The notes beneath the pieces are model-generated. The model was not told the DNA's origin. It made no database searches and was given only the letters and a program-made list of their open reading frames with translations. Positions 23,378 to 30,744 of a DNA stretch of 36,016 nt are shown one piece after another (position 1 is the stretch's first letter; every line of letters begins with the position of its first letter). This DNA is from Thermoflexales bacterium (GTDB taxonomy: Bacteria > Chloroflexota > Anaerolineae > Fen-1058): NCBI GenBank assembly GCA_017882055.1, contig JADGQE010000001.1:1-36016 (forward strand), given 5' to 3'. The translations under genes and the position numbers were made by a program.

Positions 23378-24302
23378 GCTCGATCACTTCGCGTAAAACG
23401 GCCGACAGCGCTTTGCCATGCAGCCTCGATTGGCTGGAGAGGATCAATCGATGCGCCAGCGTTGGAATCACGAGCGGCTGGACATCATCGGGGACGACGA
23501 ACGATCGGCCGCGAATCGCGGCCAGGGCCTGCGCGGTGTGATACAGCGCCAGCGATCCGCGCGGACTGGCGCCCAGTGACAGTGCCGCATTTTCGCGCGT
23601 GGCCCGCACCAGGCCGAGGATGTATGTTTCGATGGCGGGACTGACATACACGCTGCGGCACATCGCCATCAACGCCACGATTTCTTCGCCCGACACGACC
23701 GGCTTCAGTTCAGTCAATGGATCGACCTCACGGAAGCGGCGCAGCACTTCGCGCTCGTCTTCGAGTTCGGGATAGCCGATAGAGAGGCGCATCAAAAATC
23801 GATCGAGCTGCGCTTCAGGCAAAGGAAACGTGCCTTCCAGTTCGATCGGGTTCTGCGTGGCGATGACGAGAAAGGGCAGCGGGATCGATCGCGTCACACC
23901 GTCGACCGTGACCTGCCGCTCTTCCATCGCTTCCAGCAGCGCCGATTGGGTGCGCGGCCCGGCCCGATTGATCTCGTCGGCCAGCACGATCTGCGCCATG
24001 ATCGGCCCGGCGCGAAATTCAAAATCACTGCTCTTCTGATTGAAGACGTTGACGCCGGTGATGTCGGACGGCAGCAGATCGGGCGTGAACTGCACCCGCT
24101 GAAACGAGCAGCCGAGTGACTTCGCCAGCGACTTGGCCAGCATCGTCTTGCCGAGACCGGGCACGTCTTCGATCAGCACGTGGCCCTGCGTCAGCAAAGC
24201 AGCTAACAACAGCTCGATCGTCTGCGGCTTGCCGACGATGACTTTTTCGATGTTGCACTGGATTGCATTGGCAGTCAATTGAATGCGAGAAATATCGGTC
24301 AT
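23334..24302 (-). CDS. MoxR family AAA+ ATPase
   Basis: The 322-residue AAA+ ATPase has Walker A EDVPGLGKT (45-53), Walker B IVLADEINRAGP (Asp109-Glu110), sensor 1 ATQNP, the TFPLPEAQLDRF arginine-finger region, and the C-terminal lid with SLGASPRGSLALYHTAQA. MoxR ATPases act as chaperones on VWA-type partners. The next gene, DUF58, is such a partner and overlaps by 44 bases. ATG 24302 is taken as the start since it opens the conserved MTDISRIQL; a TTG at 24326 is the only upstream option. The MoxR-DUF58-DUF4129 order is typical. Confidence 0.95.
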   Translation of the reverse strand: MTDISRIQLTANAIQCNIEKVIVGKPQTIELLLAALLTQGHVLIEDVPGLGKTMLAKSLAKSLGCSFQRVQFTPDLLPSDITGVNVFNQKSSDFEFRAGPIMAQIVLADEINRAGPRTQSALLEAMEERQVTVDGVTRSIPLPFLVIATQNPIELEGTFPLPEAQLDRFLMRLSIGYPELEDEREVLRRFREVDPLTELKPVVSGEEIVALMAMCRSVYVSPAIETYILGLVRATRENAALSLGASPRGSLALYHTAQALAAIRGRSFVVPDDVQPLVIPTLAHRLILSSQSRLHGKALSAVLREVIEHVPVPVEESWSEPV

Positions 24303-24348
24303 TGATGATTTCTGATTTGATAGCAAATTCCAGTTTCGTTTACGGGCG

Positions 24349-24456
24349 TGTCATTCCGAGCGTAGCGACGCCTAGCGGCCCACCGGCGCACTGCACCGGA
24401 CATGGGCGGAATCTCTACTATTGTCGTAGAGACCCCTCGCTATGCTCGGGGTGACA
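24349..24456. repeat. 108-bp palindromic element, copy A
   Basis: It begins tgtcattccgagcgtagcga and ends tcgctatgctcggggtgaca, so the ends pair. The middle holds gcggcccaccggcgcactg and gacatgggcggaatctctac. It aligns without length change to 33627-33734. It lies before the MoxR gene, flanked by an extra tttacgg/ccgtaaa pair. No ORF is present. Confidence 0.8.
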
Positions 24457-24541
24457 CCGTAAATCAACTCGGAAACCACTCAGATTGCAGCCCGATCTCT
24501 GAGTGACTGACTCCCGACCACTGACGACTGACCACTGATTA

Positions 24542-25498
24542 CTAATTACTGCTCACCTGCGCACTCGCCTTTTCCAACGCCGCCACTTCGTCCTCACTCA
24601 ACTTCCAACCCAACGCCCCGAAGTTTTCCTGCGCCTGCCGCAGATTCTTCGCGCCCGGAATGGGTACCGCGCCTTTGCACATCACCCAGTTCAACGCGAC
24701 TTGCGACGGCGTCTTGCCCGCATGCCCCTGCCCAACTTCCTTCATCAAGCCGATCAACGGTTGGACCTTGCTCAGATATTCGCGGTTGTACTGGCGGCTG
24801 CGGCGGCCGGGCGGAACATTATCGGGCGTGTACTTGCCGGTCAGGATGCCTTTAGCAATCGGGCTGTAAGCGATGATCGTCACGCCAAGCTCGCCGCACA
24901 CCTTCATCAGGCCGCTCGTCTCCGGCTTGCGATCGAGCAAACTGTATTCGACTTGATTCGACGCCAGCGGAACACCGCGCTTCGCCAGGGCCGCGTGCGC
25001 CCGCATGGTCTGCTGGACGTTGTAGTTCGACACGCCGACCGTGCGCGTGAGGCCCTGCTGAACCGCATCGGCCAACGCATTCGCCCACGTTTCGACCGAG
25101 ATCAGCGAATACGGGAAGTGAACTTGATACAAGTCTACTTTCGAGACGCCCAATCGGTTCAAACTGTTGTGCAGCGCGTTTAGCAAACTGCCGCCACCCC
25201 AGCGCCACGGCAGCGGCGCGAACTTGGTAGCGAGGACGATCTGATCGCGCGTCTGCGTGTCACGCATGAAGCCACCCACCACCGTCTCCGAGCGGCCGCG
25301 GCCATAGATCTCGGCGGTGTCGATGAAGTTGATGCCCGCCGCTAAGGTGGCATCGTATACCGGTCGTAGATCGGCGTCGCCATACGATTTGCCGTAGCCC
25401 CACATCATCGTATCCCCCCACTGCCACACGCCCAGTCCCAGCGGAGTGACGCGCACATCGGTCTTGCCCAGCGGAATCGTTTCGAGTTGAATGGTCAT
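24542..25498 (-). CDS. Aldo/keto reductase
   Basis: The 318-residue protein is a typical TIM-barrel aldo/keto reductase. The catalytic tetrad is visible as Asp60 and Tyr65 (FIDTAEIYGRG), Lys92 (LATKF) and His127 (VDLYQVHFP), followed by GVSNYNVQQ, IAYSPIAKGILTGKY and IPGAKNLRQAQEN, the cofactor-phosphate region. It reduces carbonyls with NADPH; the substrate is unknown. ATG 25498 is chosen because of AAAGGAGAA just upstream, not the frame extension to 25549. The first 55 bases of this gene region are duplicated at 26431-26485. Confidence 0.93.
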   Translation of the reverse strand: MTIQLETIPLGKTDVRVTPLGLGVWQWGDTMMWGYGKSYGDADLRPVYDATLAAGINFIDTAEIYGRGRSETVVGGFMRDTQTRDQIVLATKFAPLPWRWGGGSLLNALHNSLNRLGVSKVDLYQVHFPYSLISVETWANALADAVQQGLTRTVGVSNYNVQQTMRAHAALAKRGVPLASNQVEYSLLDRKPETSGLMKVCGELGVTIIAYSPIAKGILTGKYTPDNVPPGRRSRQYNREYLSKVQPLIGLMKEVGQGHAGKTPSQVALNWVMCKGAVPIPGAKNLRQAQENFGALGWKLSEDEVAALEKASAQVSSN

Positions 25499-25500
25499 AT
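25446..25500. repeat. 55-bp direct repeat, copy 1 (aldo/keto reductase 5' end)
   Basis: This stretch, from the start codon region into codon 18 of the reductase, matches 26431-26485 at 52 of 55 positions in the same orientation. Together they bracket the DUF2442/DUF4160/small-protein cassette. Confidence 0.85.
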
Positions 25501-25583
25501 TTCTCCTTTGAATGAAAAGTGACGAGTAAGCCTTGGAATCACTCGTCACTCAGTTTAATCGTCTCAGAAACCGGAGGTCTCCA

Positions 25584-25847
25584 TCAAGCCATTGCAGCGG
25601 TCGCAGCCGGCTCAGCCTCCAGTTGATATAGAAAGTCTGGCGCGAAGTCCGCTCCGTTTGGCCAGGTTATCGTGCGTGAGTCGGGATCGAGGTAGACACG
25701 GGCAAAGTAGTCCGGGTCGCGCAACGGCTCAAAGATCGGGCCATACAATTCGCGGCGCAGGTTGACGCGCTTGCGAGCACCATCATCAAAAGCCACTTCG
25801 AGTGAGAAAGGGCCGACGACTTTAACCTGGGTCACATGAATGATCAT
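25584..25847 (-). CDS. DUF2442 domain protein
   Basis: The 87-residue protein starts MIIHVTQVKVVGPFSLEVAFDDG and contains GPIFEPLRDPDYFARVYLDPDSRTITWPNGADFAPDFLY, the typical DUF2442 ending. These small proteins usually occur just after a DUF4160 gene, as here (12-base gap), and are suspected toxin-antitoxin or stress modules. An Ala-rich tail (EPAATAAMA) closes it. No catalytic residues are recognisable. Confidence 0.85.
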   Translation of the reverse strand: MIIHVTQVKVVGPFSLEVAFDDGARKRVNLRRELYGPIFEPLRDPDYFARVYLDPDSRTITWPNGADFAPDFLYQLEAEPAATAAMA

Positions 25848-25859
25848 CTTGACCTCGCT

Positions 25860-26120
25860 TCAATCCAGCGGCTCAATGGAATGCAACGGCTGATGGCCAC
25901 GCGCCAGTTCCCAGTTCGCGCGGAGTTCAGCCTGATGAATGGCCGCCCATTCGAATACTTTGGCTCGCACGTTCCGCGAGAGTGAACCTTCCAAGATCAT
26001 GATCGGGTCAATGCTAACTTCCGCTGCTTCATCGCCATGTTCCGCATGAAAGTGCGGTGGCAAATGATCACGGTAAAACAACATGATCTTGATTCCGTCA
26101 AAGATACAGATAGTAGGCAT
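25860..26120 (-). CDS. DUF4160 domain protein
   Basis: The 86-residue protein shows the DUF4160 signature MPTICIFDGIKIMLFYRDHLPPHFHAEHGD, an ILEGSLSRN turn and a final EWAAIHQAELRANW helix. DUF4160 proteins pair with DUF2442 and are often annotated as toxin-like, but the activity is not established. The conserved His cluster (DHLPPHFHAEH) could bind metal. It begins 6 bases after the preceding small gene, so the three are one transcription unit. Confidence 0.87.
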   Translation of the reverse strand: MPTICIFDGIKIMLFYRDHLPPHFHAEHGDEAAEVSIDPIMILEGSLSRNVRAKVFEWAAIHQAELRANWELARGHQPLHSIEPLD

Positions 26121-26126
26121 TACGAA

Positions 26127-26315
26127 TCACTGCGCGCCAGCGGACGCCCGGCTCAAATCATATAAATCCTGCTGGCTCCAGGCGTCATTTGAATCCACCA
26201 CCCAACCAGACGCGGACTCGGCCAGGTCGTCCATGATTAATCGTGCCAGGCGCAAACGTTCAATTGCGGGCAGCCGTTTGATTTGATCCTGATAAATGGA
26301 TTCGAAGGTATTCAT
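26127..26315 (-). CDS. Small antitoxin-like protein, first gene of cassette
   Basis: The protein has 62 residues from ATG 26315, with GGAGGG 6 bases upstream; a GTG at 26321 is too close to that site. The first half is helical (IYQDQIKRLPAIERLRLARLIMD), the second acidic with W-x-V-D and DAWSQQDLYDL. This layout is common among short antitoxins placed before toxin genes, but I cannot assign a Pfam family. It is the promoter-proximal gene of the DUF4160/DUF2442 cassette. Confidence 0.65.
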   Translation of the reverse strand: MNTFESIYQDQIKRLPAIERLRLARLIMDDLAESASGWVVDSNDAWSQQDLYDLSRASAGAQ

Positions 26316-26357
26316 CGTCACCCTCCCGACAATCTTCGCGTCTCATTCCACAAGAAT

Positions 26358-26485
26358 TATAGCACAGCGTTGTTTGACGCTTTCGCGCTGGTGAATGACT
26401 GATGAACAGCGTAGGGGCGACCCTCGTAAGTGATGCGCACATCGGTTTTGCCCAGCGGGATCGTTTCGAGTTGAATGGTCATATC
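26358..26485 (-). pseudogene. Aldo/keto reductase 5' remnant (55-bp repeat copy 2)
   Basis: Bases 26431-26485 repeat the start of the reductase gene, giving MTIQLETIPLGKTDVRI from ATG 26483. The homology then breaks at a partial gggcgaccct-type repeat (about 26413-26427). The frame ends after 41 codons at 26358. It has no reductase body, so it is a truncated duplicate that marks the outer edge of the inserted cassette. Confidence 0.75.
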
Positions 26486-26830
26486 ACTTTCCATGTGTCG
26501 GAGAATAAAGCGCAGAGTCGCTGAGATTGTATCACCTTCTCTGCAACCCTGCGGTGAGTTGGCATTCGTGCGGGCGAATGGAAAGCAGTCTTCAACGGAT
26601 GATTCGCACTCGGATAAACGGATGCTATCCGTTCACGTCCGTTTATCCGTTTTACATCCGCTGAAAGCCTCTCACCCGCTGCGATAAGTTTCATCGGCCA
26701 TAGGTTCCTCCACGACAAATACCGGAGTTAAACCAAACGCACCGCAGCGGATAAACGAATGTGTATTGCGTCATCCGTTTATCCGTTGCCTATTCGTTGC
26801 CTATTCGTTGCCTATTCGCTGCCTCACGCA
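26486..26830. other. 345-base gene-free stretch with short inverted and tandem repeats
   Basis: No convincing gene is present. It contains the perfect inverted pair cggataaacgga (26611-26622)/tccgtttatccg (26638-26649), a second 10-bp pair of the same motif (26748-26757/26776-26785), and three tandem copies of cgttgcctatt (26784-26816) with a partial fourth. The short minus-strand frame over 26479-26718 is mostly repeat and is not believed to be a gene. Confidence 0.7.
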
Positions 26831-28855
26831 TTACAACTGTTCCGCCACAATCTCCGCCACGTCCTTGACTTGCATCTCACTCTTAGCCGCTTTGGCCGCA
26901 TCCGTCAGCATGACCATGCAGAACGGGCAGCCGACGGCCAGCGTATCCTTGCCCGTCGCCATTGCTTCCGCAAAACGATTGGCGCTGACGCGTTCGCGGC
27001 CATGCTCCTCTTCCTTCCACATTTGCGCGCCGCCCGCGCCACAGCAGAACGAGTTATTGCGATGACGCGGCAGTTCGGTGATCGACGCGCCGGTCGAATG
27101 CAATACGTTGCGTGGCGCATCGTAAACTTGATTGTGCCGACCGAGGTAGCAGGGATCATGGAAGGTCACATCGGCTCGCGCCGCTTCATACGGCTTGAGT
27201 TTACCCAGCGCGTACAGTTCTTCGATCAACTGCGTGTGATGAATCACGGTGTAGTTGCCACCGAACGCCGGGTATTCATTCGATAGGGTATGCAGGCAAT
27301 GCGGGCACGTCGTCACGATGCGCTTCGGCGCGATTTCATTCAACATCTCGACATTGCCCGTTGCCAACTCGAAGAACAAAGCCTCGTTGCCTGCGCGCCG
27401 CGCCGAATCGCCGGTGCAGCGTTCGTTCTTGCCCAAGACCGCAAAGTTCACACCAGCCGCGTTCAGAATCTTCGCGAACGACTGCGCCGTCTTTTGCGCG
27501 CGAGCATCAGTCGATGGCGCGCAGCCCACCCACCACAAAATATCCGGCTCCGGGTTCTGCTCGATCGTAGGCACGCTGAGTCCCTTCGCCCAGTCCATTC
27601 GAGATTCGGGCGAGATATTCCACGGGTTGCCGGTGCGCTCCATGCCACGGAAGGCTGGCTGCAACTGCGGCGGGAATTGATTGTCCATCAGGACCAGGTT
27701 GCGGCGGATATCGAGGATGTCGCGCATCGGCTCGTTGTTGACGGGGCAAACCTCGACGCACGCGCCGCAAGTCGTGCACGCCCACACCGCTTCGGCGCTG
27801 ATAGCAAAATCGAGCAGGCTCACTTCCGATTCTTTGCCTGCCGCCAACTTCGCGCCTTCTTGATTGATCTGATAACGCTTGTTGATCTCCAGCGCCGACG
27901 GCGACAGCACCTTGCCAGTGTGGTTGGCCGGGCAGACATCCTGGCAGCGATTGCACATGATGCAGGCGTAGGCATCCATCAACTGCGGCTGCGACAGATG
28001 CTCCAATTTCGCCGCGCCGAATTGTGTAAGGCTTTCGTCGTCGAAGTTGATCTTGCTCAATTCGCCCATCGATTTGCGCCTGGGCTTGAGCATGAAGTTC
28101 AACGGCGCGAAGAAGATATGGATGTGCTTCGAGTAGAGGAAGTAGGGCACGAACAGCAGAATCGATCCGAGCGCGCACCAAAAGAAGAAATGCTGGAAAA
28201 ATATGAGCGTCTCATGCGGCACGGACCATATCTGGCTTAGAAAAGTAGCGAAGGGCTGCCATGGATCGCCGACACGACACCCAACACAGAGTAAAGAACC
28301 ACGCTGTGCAATCTGGGTACTCTCGCCCAGGAACCGCGAACCGACATGGAACAGAATGAACAATCCAACGATCAACGAATCGCGCTTGATGCCGAATGCC
28401 GCTTTGGGATGCAACAGCGTGTTTTTGTTAAAGCCGAAGATGTGTTGGCCCTTGACCAATCGGCGCAGCAACATCGACGCCATGCCAACCAGCACGCCCA
28501 CGGTCAACAGATCGGCGATCAGACGATAGAGATTGCCGATGAGGTCGGTTCCCAGGAAAACAAAGCCGGAGAAGAACGCCTGCAAGCCATCACCGACGTT
28601 GACCAGCAGATAATACGTGAAGCCCCAGGCGATGAAGGCGTGGGCGATGCTCGGCCACAAACGGCGCTTCAACACGGTGCGCTGCGTGACAAAGACACTA
28701 AGACCGGCACGCAAGCGTGAGCCGAAGTGATCGGTTGCCAGACTGCCCGTGCCGCGCCGGATGATGCGGATGATTCGATCGGCGGCGCGATAAGCCGCAT
28801 AGGCCGAAGCCAAGGCCAACAACGTAAAGAGTATCTTCTCGACGGTTGTGAGCAT
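26831..28855 (-). CDS. Membrane Fe-S oxidoreductase (HdrCD/GlpC-like)
   Basis: The 674-residue protein has an N-terminal membrane part of about six helices (to residue 245) like a heme b/NarI-type domain. Two [4Fe-4S] motifs follow, CIMCNRCQDVCP (Cys298, 301, 304, 308) and CTTCGACVEVCP (Cys360, 363, 366, 370). Two CCG domains come next, the first degenerate (WWVGCAP ... NERCTGDSARRAGN) and the second complete (FHDPCYLGRHN ... CCGAGGAQMW). These proteins pass electrons between a soluble donor, often ETF or a dehydrogenase, and quinone, or act on heterodisulfide-like substrates. No ETF genes lie here. The segment QRGSLLCVGCRVGDPWQP (184-201) looks like an insertion between helices. Confidence 0.9.
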   Translation of the reverse strand: MLTTVEKILFTLLALASAYAAYRAADRIIRIIRRGTGSLATDHFGSRLRAGLSVFVTQRTVLKRRLWPSIAHAFIAWGFTYYLLVNVGDGLQAFFSGFVFLGTDLIGNLYRLIADLLTVGVLVGMASMLLRRLVKGQHIFGFNKNTLLHPKAAFGIKRDSLIVGLFILFHVGSRFLGESTQIAQRGSLLCVGCRVGDPWQPFATFLSQIWSVPHETLIFFQHFFFWCALGSILLFVPYFLYSKHIHIFFAPLNFMLKPRRKSMGELSKINFDDESLTQFGAAKLEHLSQPQLMDAYACIMCNRCQDVCPANHTGKVLSPSALEINKRYQINQEGAKLAAGKESEVSLLDFAISAEAVWACTTCGACVEVCPVNNEPMRDILDIRRNLVLMDNQFPPQLQPAFRGMERTGNPWNISPESRMDWAKGLSVPTIEQNPEPDILWWVGCAPSTDARAQKTAQSFAKILNAAGVNFAVLGKNERCTGDSARRAGNEALFFELATGNVEMLNEIAPKRIVTTCPHCLHTLSNEYPAFGGNYTVIHHTQLIEELYALGKLKPYEAARADVTFHDPCYLGRHNQVYDAPRNVLHSTGASITELPRHRNNSFCCGAGGAQMWKEEEHGRERVSANRFAEAMATGKDTLAVGCPFCMVMLTDAAKAAKSEMQVKDVAEIVAEQL

Positions 28856-28867
28856 AAGTCACCTTGC

Positions 28868-28926
28868 AGAGTCTCCCTCTCCCTTTCAGGGAGAGGCTGC
28901 GCGCTAGCGCGTGGGTGAGGGTGAGG
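28868..28926. repeat. ccctctccc-type palindromic repeat
   Basis: ctctccctttcagggagag forms a hairpin, followed by gcgcgctagcgcg, itself palindromic, and gtgggtgagggtgagg. Related sequence is read in frame inside the exonuclease gene (34047-34091) and the MFS gene (31330-31374). Confidence 0.7.
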
Positions 28927-28932
28927 CGTACA

Positions 28933-28966
28933 ATAAAAAGGCTGCCCGTTATAACGCGGGCAGCCT
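28933..28966 (-). terminator. Intrinsic terminator of the peroxiredoxin gene
   Basis: On the minus strand aggctgcccg (28966-28957) pairs with cgggcagcct (28948-28939) around a short AT-rich loop, then tttttatt follows. It lies about 12 bases after the peroxiredoxin stop. Confidence 0.85.
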
Positions 28967-28977
28967 GAGTCGATCAG

Positions 28978-29430
28978 TTACTTCAATTTTTCCAGCGCCT
29001 CGAACACCGGATTGTTGTCGGGCACTTCGCCGATCGCATTCACGTGCGCGTAAACAATCTGGCCGCTTTTGTCGATCACGAACAACGCCCGTTCGGCAAA
29101 GCCGCCTTCGCGCAGCACGCCGTAGGCTTTGGTCACTTCTTTATTGAAATCACTCAGCAGCGGAAACTCCAGCTTCAGATGCGTGGCGAATGCTTCGCTG
29201 CTGTGCTTGCTGTCCACGCTGATACCCAGCACTTCGGTATCCAGGCTTTGAAAGCGCGGCAGGTTCTCCTGGAGACCCGGCAATTGCAAACTGCACACCG
29301 GGCTAAACGTGAACGGGTAAAACGCCAGCAGCACGTTCTTCTGGCCGCGATATTCGTTCAACTTGATCATGCGATTGCCCGACGCCGGCAGTTCAAAGTC
29401 GGGCGCTATAACGCCAACTTGCAATGCCAT
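28978..29430 (-). CDS. AhpE/BCP-type 1-Cys peroxiredoxin
   Basis: The 150-residue thioredoxin-fold enzyme reduces peroxides in the cytoplasm. The active-site motif is PFTFSPVC, with peroxidatic Cys46, the only cysteine in the protein, and Ser in place of the usual Thr of P-x-x-x-T-x-x-C. A resolving thiol must therefore come from a small thiol or a partner, as in AhpE-like 1-Cys enzymes. Other family elements are APDFELPASG, VLGISVDSKHSSEAFA and ALFVIDKSGQIVY. The start ATG 29430 follows ggtgag. The gene has its own terminator. Confidence 0.93.
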   Translation of the reverse strand: MALQVGVIAPDFELPASGNRMIKLNEYRGQKNVLLAFYPFTFSPVCSLQLPGLQENLPRFQSLDTEVLGISVDSKHSSEAFATHLKLEFPLLSDFNKEVTKAYGVLREGGFAERALFVIDKSGQIVYAHVNAIGEVPDNNPVFEALEKLK

Positions 29431-29531
29431 ATGATCTCACCTCATTCAAGTATGTAACTTCACGCTTAGTAGTCTAGCACAACCGATAGACCGCCGCAAG
29501 CACTGCCACTTCAACCTCGCACGGCTGCGGA

Positions 29532-30659
29532 TTACAACAAATCCCACGGCGCAGAACGGATCGATCCACGCAGCGAGTCGAAGATCAGATCGGCGTGCTC
29601 GGGATACCGATCGGCGTAGGCGCGCAGCAAGCCGACGCAGCCTGCGATCATCATGTCGCCGAACGGCACGGCCAGATACGGTCGATGCCTCGAATCACGC
29701 AGCAGCGATCGACGCGGACCGACAATGGTGACAAACCGATCGGCGGTAGACATCGGCTCGCGATTGAACACGAGCGCGCCATGTCCCTGCGTGTCAAACA
29801 CTTCGCGATGCTGCAGCGTGCCCTCGATCAATTTGTCGATGAAGCCGTCGAGTTGGCTGAGTGTAATCTCGCCGGTGTGATGCTCGAACAGACCTTCGAT
29901 GCCGCCCGGCCCCAATCGAAACGCCAGCGTGTGGAAGTTGCCAACATTCGAGACGATTAACTGTTCGTGCTGGACCACATTCGGATCGAGCAGCGCGCCC
30001 AGTACGGCGGCCGGGGCTGTGTCCATCAACAGCACTTCGCCGTCGAAATCCGCCGTGGCCTCAACCGCCTGCAGGCGAGTGAGGTTCGGCGGCAATTCGC
30101 CGCGCTTGTAGGCAAAGGCCGACAAACGATTCTCGACACGAATACGTTCCTCAAGATAATCGAACCGGAACTGCCGATCGGAATAACCGGCGGGCGCGTT
30201 GCCGTGATCGAACACGGCCAGCGCCAGGCCATCAGGCTTGAGATCGATCCCGAAGGCCGTGAAAGCCGATCGGATGGCGTCGAAATCAAAGTCACGCAGC
30301 GAAATCAATTGATCAGATTCATCCAGCCGCCGGGCTTCTTCTTCGGCGATGACGGCGATGCCCATCCGCTCGACTTTGTCCAACTCATCGTCGAAGGTGC
30401 GCGCGGCTTCAGGCGTCGCATATACTTTGTGACCCGCCTTGATGTGATCCATCACCGCCCAGTGACTCGGCCCGCCGCCCATCGTGACGCCGGTCAAAAT
30501 GATCGAGCGGCCTGCACGCGTGGCCTGTTTCACTTCACGCGCCACCCGCAGCGTCGGCGAGGGCATCACCAGCTTCAGGCAATTCTCGATCTCCTGGTCG
30601 CTATTGTACAGCAAGATGTCCTGCGTGCCCGTGCCAATGTCTACACACAGAATCTTCAT
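29532..30659 (-). CDS. DUF1786 family protein
   Basis: The 375-residue protein starts MKILCVDIGTGTQDILLYN, a phosphate-1-like loop of the actin/hexokinase fold, and continues with GVTMGGGPSHWAV, FDHGNAPAGYSDR, SNVGNFHTLAFRL and PFGDMMIAGCVGLLRA. This is the DUF1786 pattern, found in archaea and in anaerobic bacteria, sometimes labelled as related to a pyruvate-formate-lyase activator without evidence. The function is unknown; ATP binding is likely from the fold. ATG 30659 is chosen for its GGAGAG site. The frame to 30740 runs into a purine-rich repeat. Confidence 0.85.
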   Translation of the reverse strand: MKILCVDIGTGTQDILLYNSDQEIENCLKLVMPSPTLRVAREVKQATRAGRSIILTGVTMGGGPSHWAVMDHIKAGHKVYATPEAARTFDDELDKVERMGIAVIAEEEARRLDESDQLISLRDFDFDAIRSAFTAFGIDLKPDGLALAVFDHGNAPAGYSDRQFRFDYLEERIRVENRLSAFAYKRGELPPNLTRLQAVEATADFDGEVLLMDTAPAAVLGALLDPNVVQHEQLIVSNVGNFHTLAFRLGPGGIEGLFEHHTGEITLSQLDGFIDKLIEGTLQHREVFDTQGHGALVFNREPMSTADRFVTIVGPRRSLLRDSRHRPYLAVPFGDMMIAGCVGLLRAYADRYPEHADLIFDSLRGSIRSAPWDLL

Positions 30660-30744
30660 CGTCTCTCCTTCTCCCCGTCTCTCCGTCTCCCTATCTCCCG
30701 ATCGAATGAGGGATGGAGAGATGGAGCGAAAATACTTCATCAGA

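Noticed and set aside
26479..26718. 79-codon minus-strand frame in the gene-free stretch
   Set aside because: Much of it is made of the cggataaacg inverted repeats and there is no ribosome site or family resemblance.
26611..26824. Repeats considered as a CRISPR array
   Set aside because: Units are 10-12 bp, inverted or directly tandem without unique spacers, and no cas gene is present.
27290..28240. 316-codon plus-strand frame opposite the Fe-S oxidoreductase
   Set aside because: The real gene on the minus strand has full cysteine motifs; the plus frame does not.
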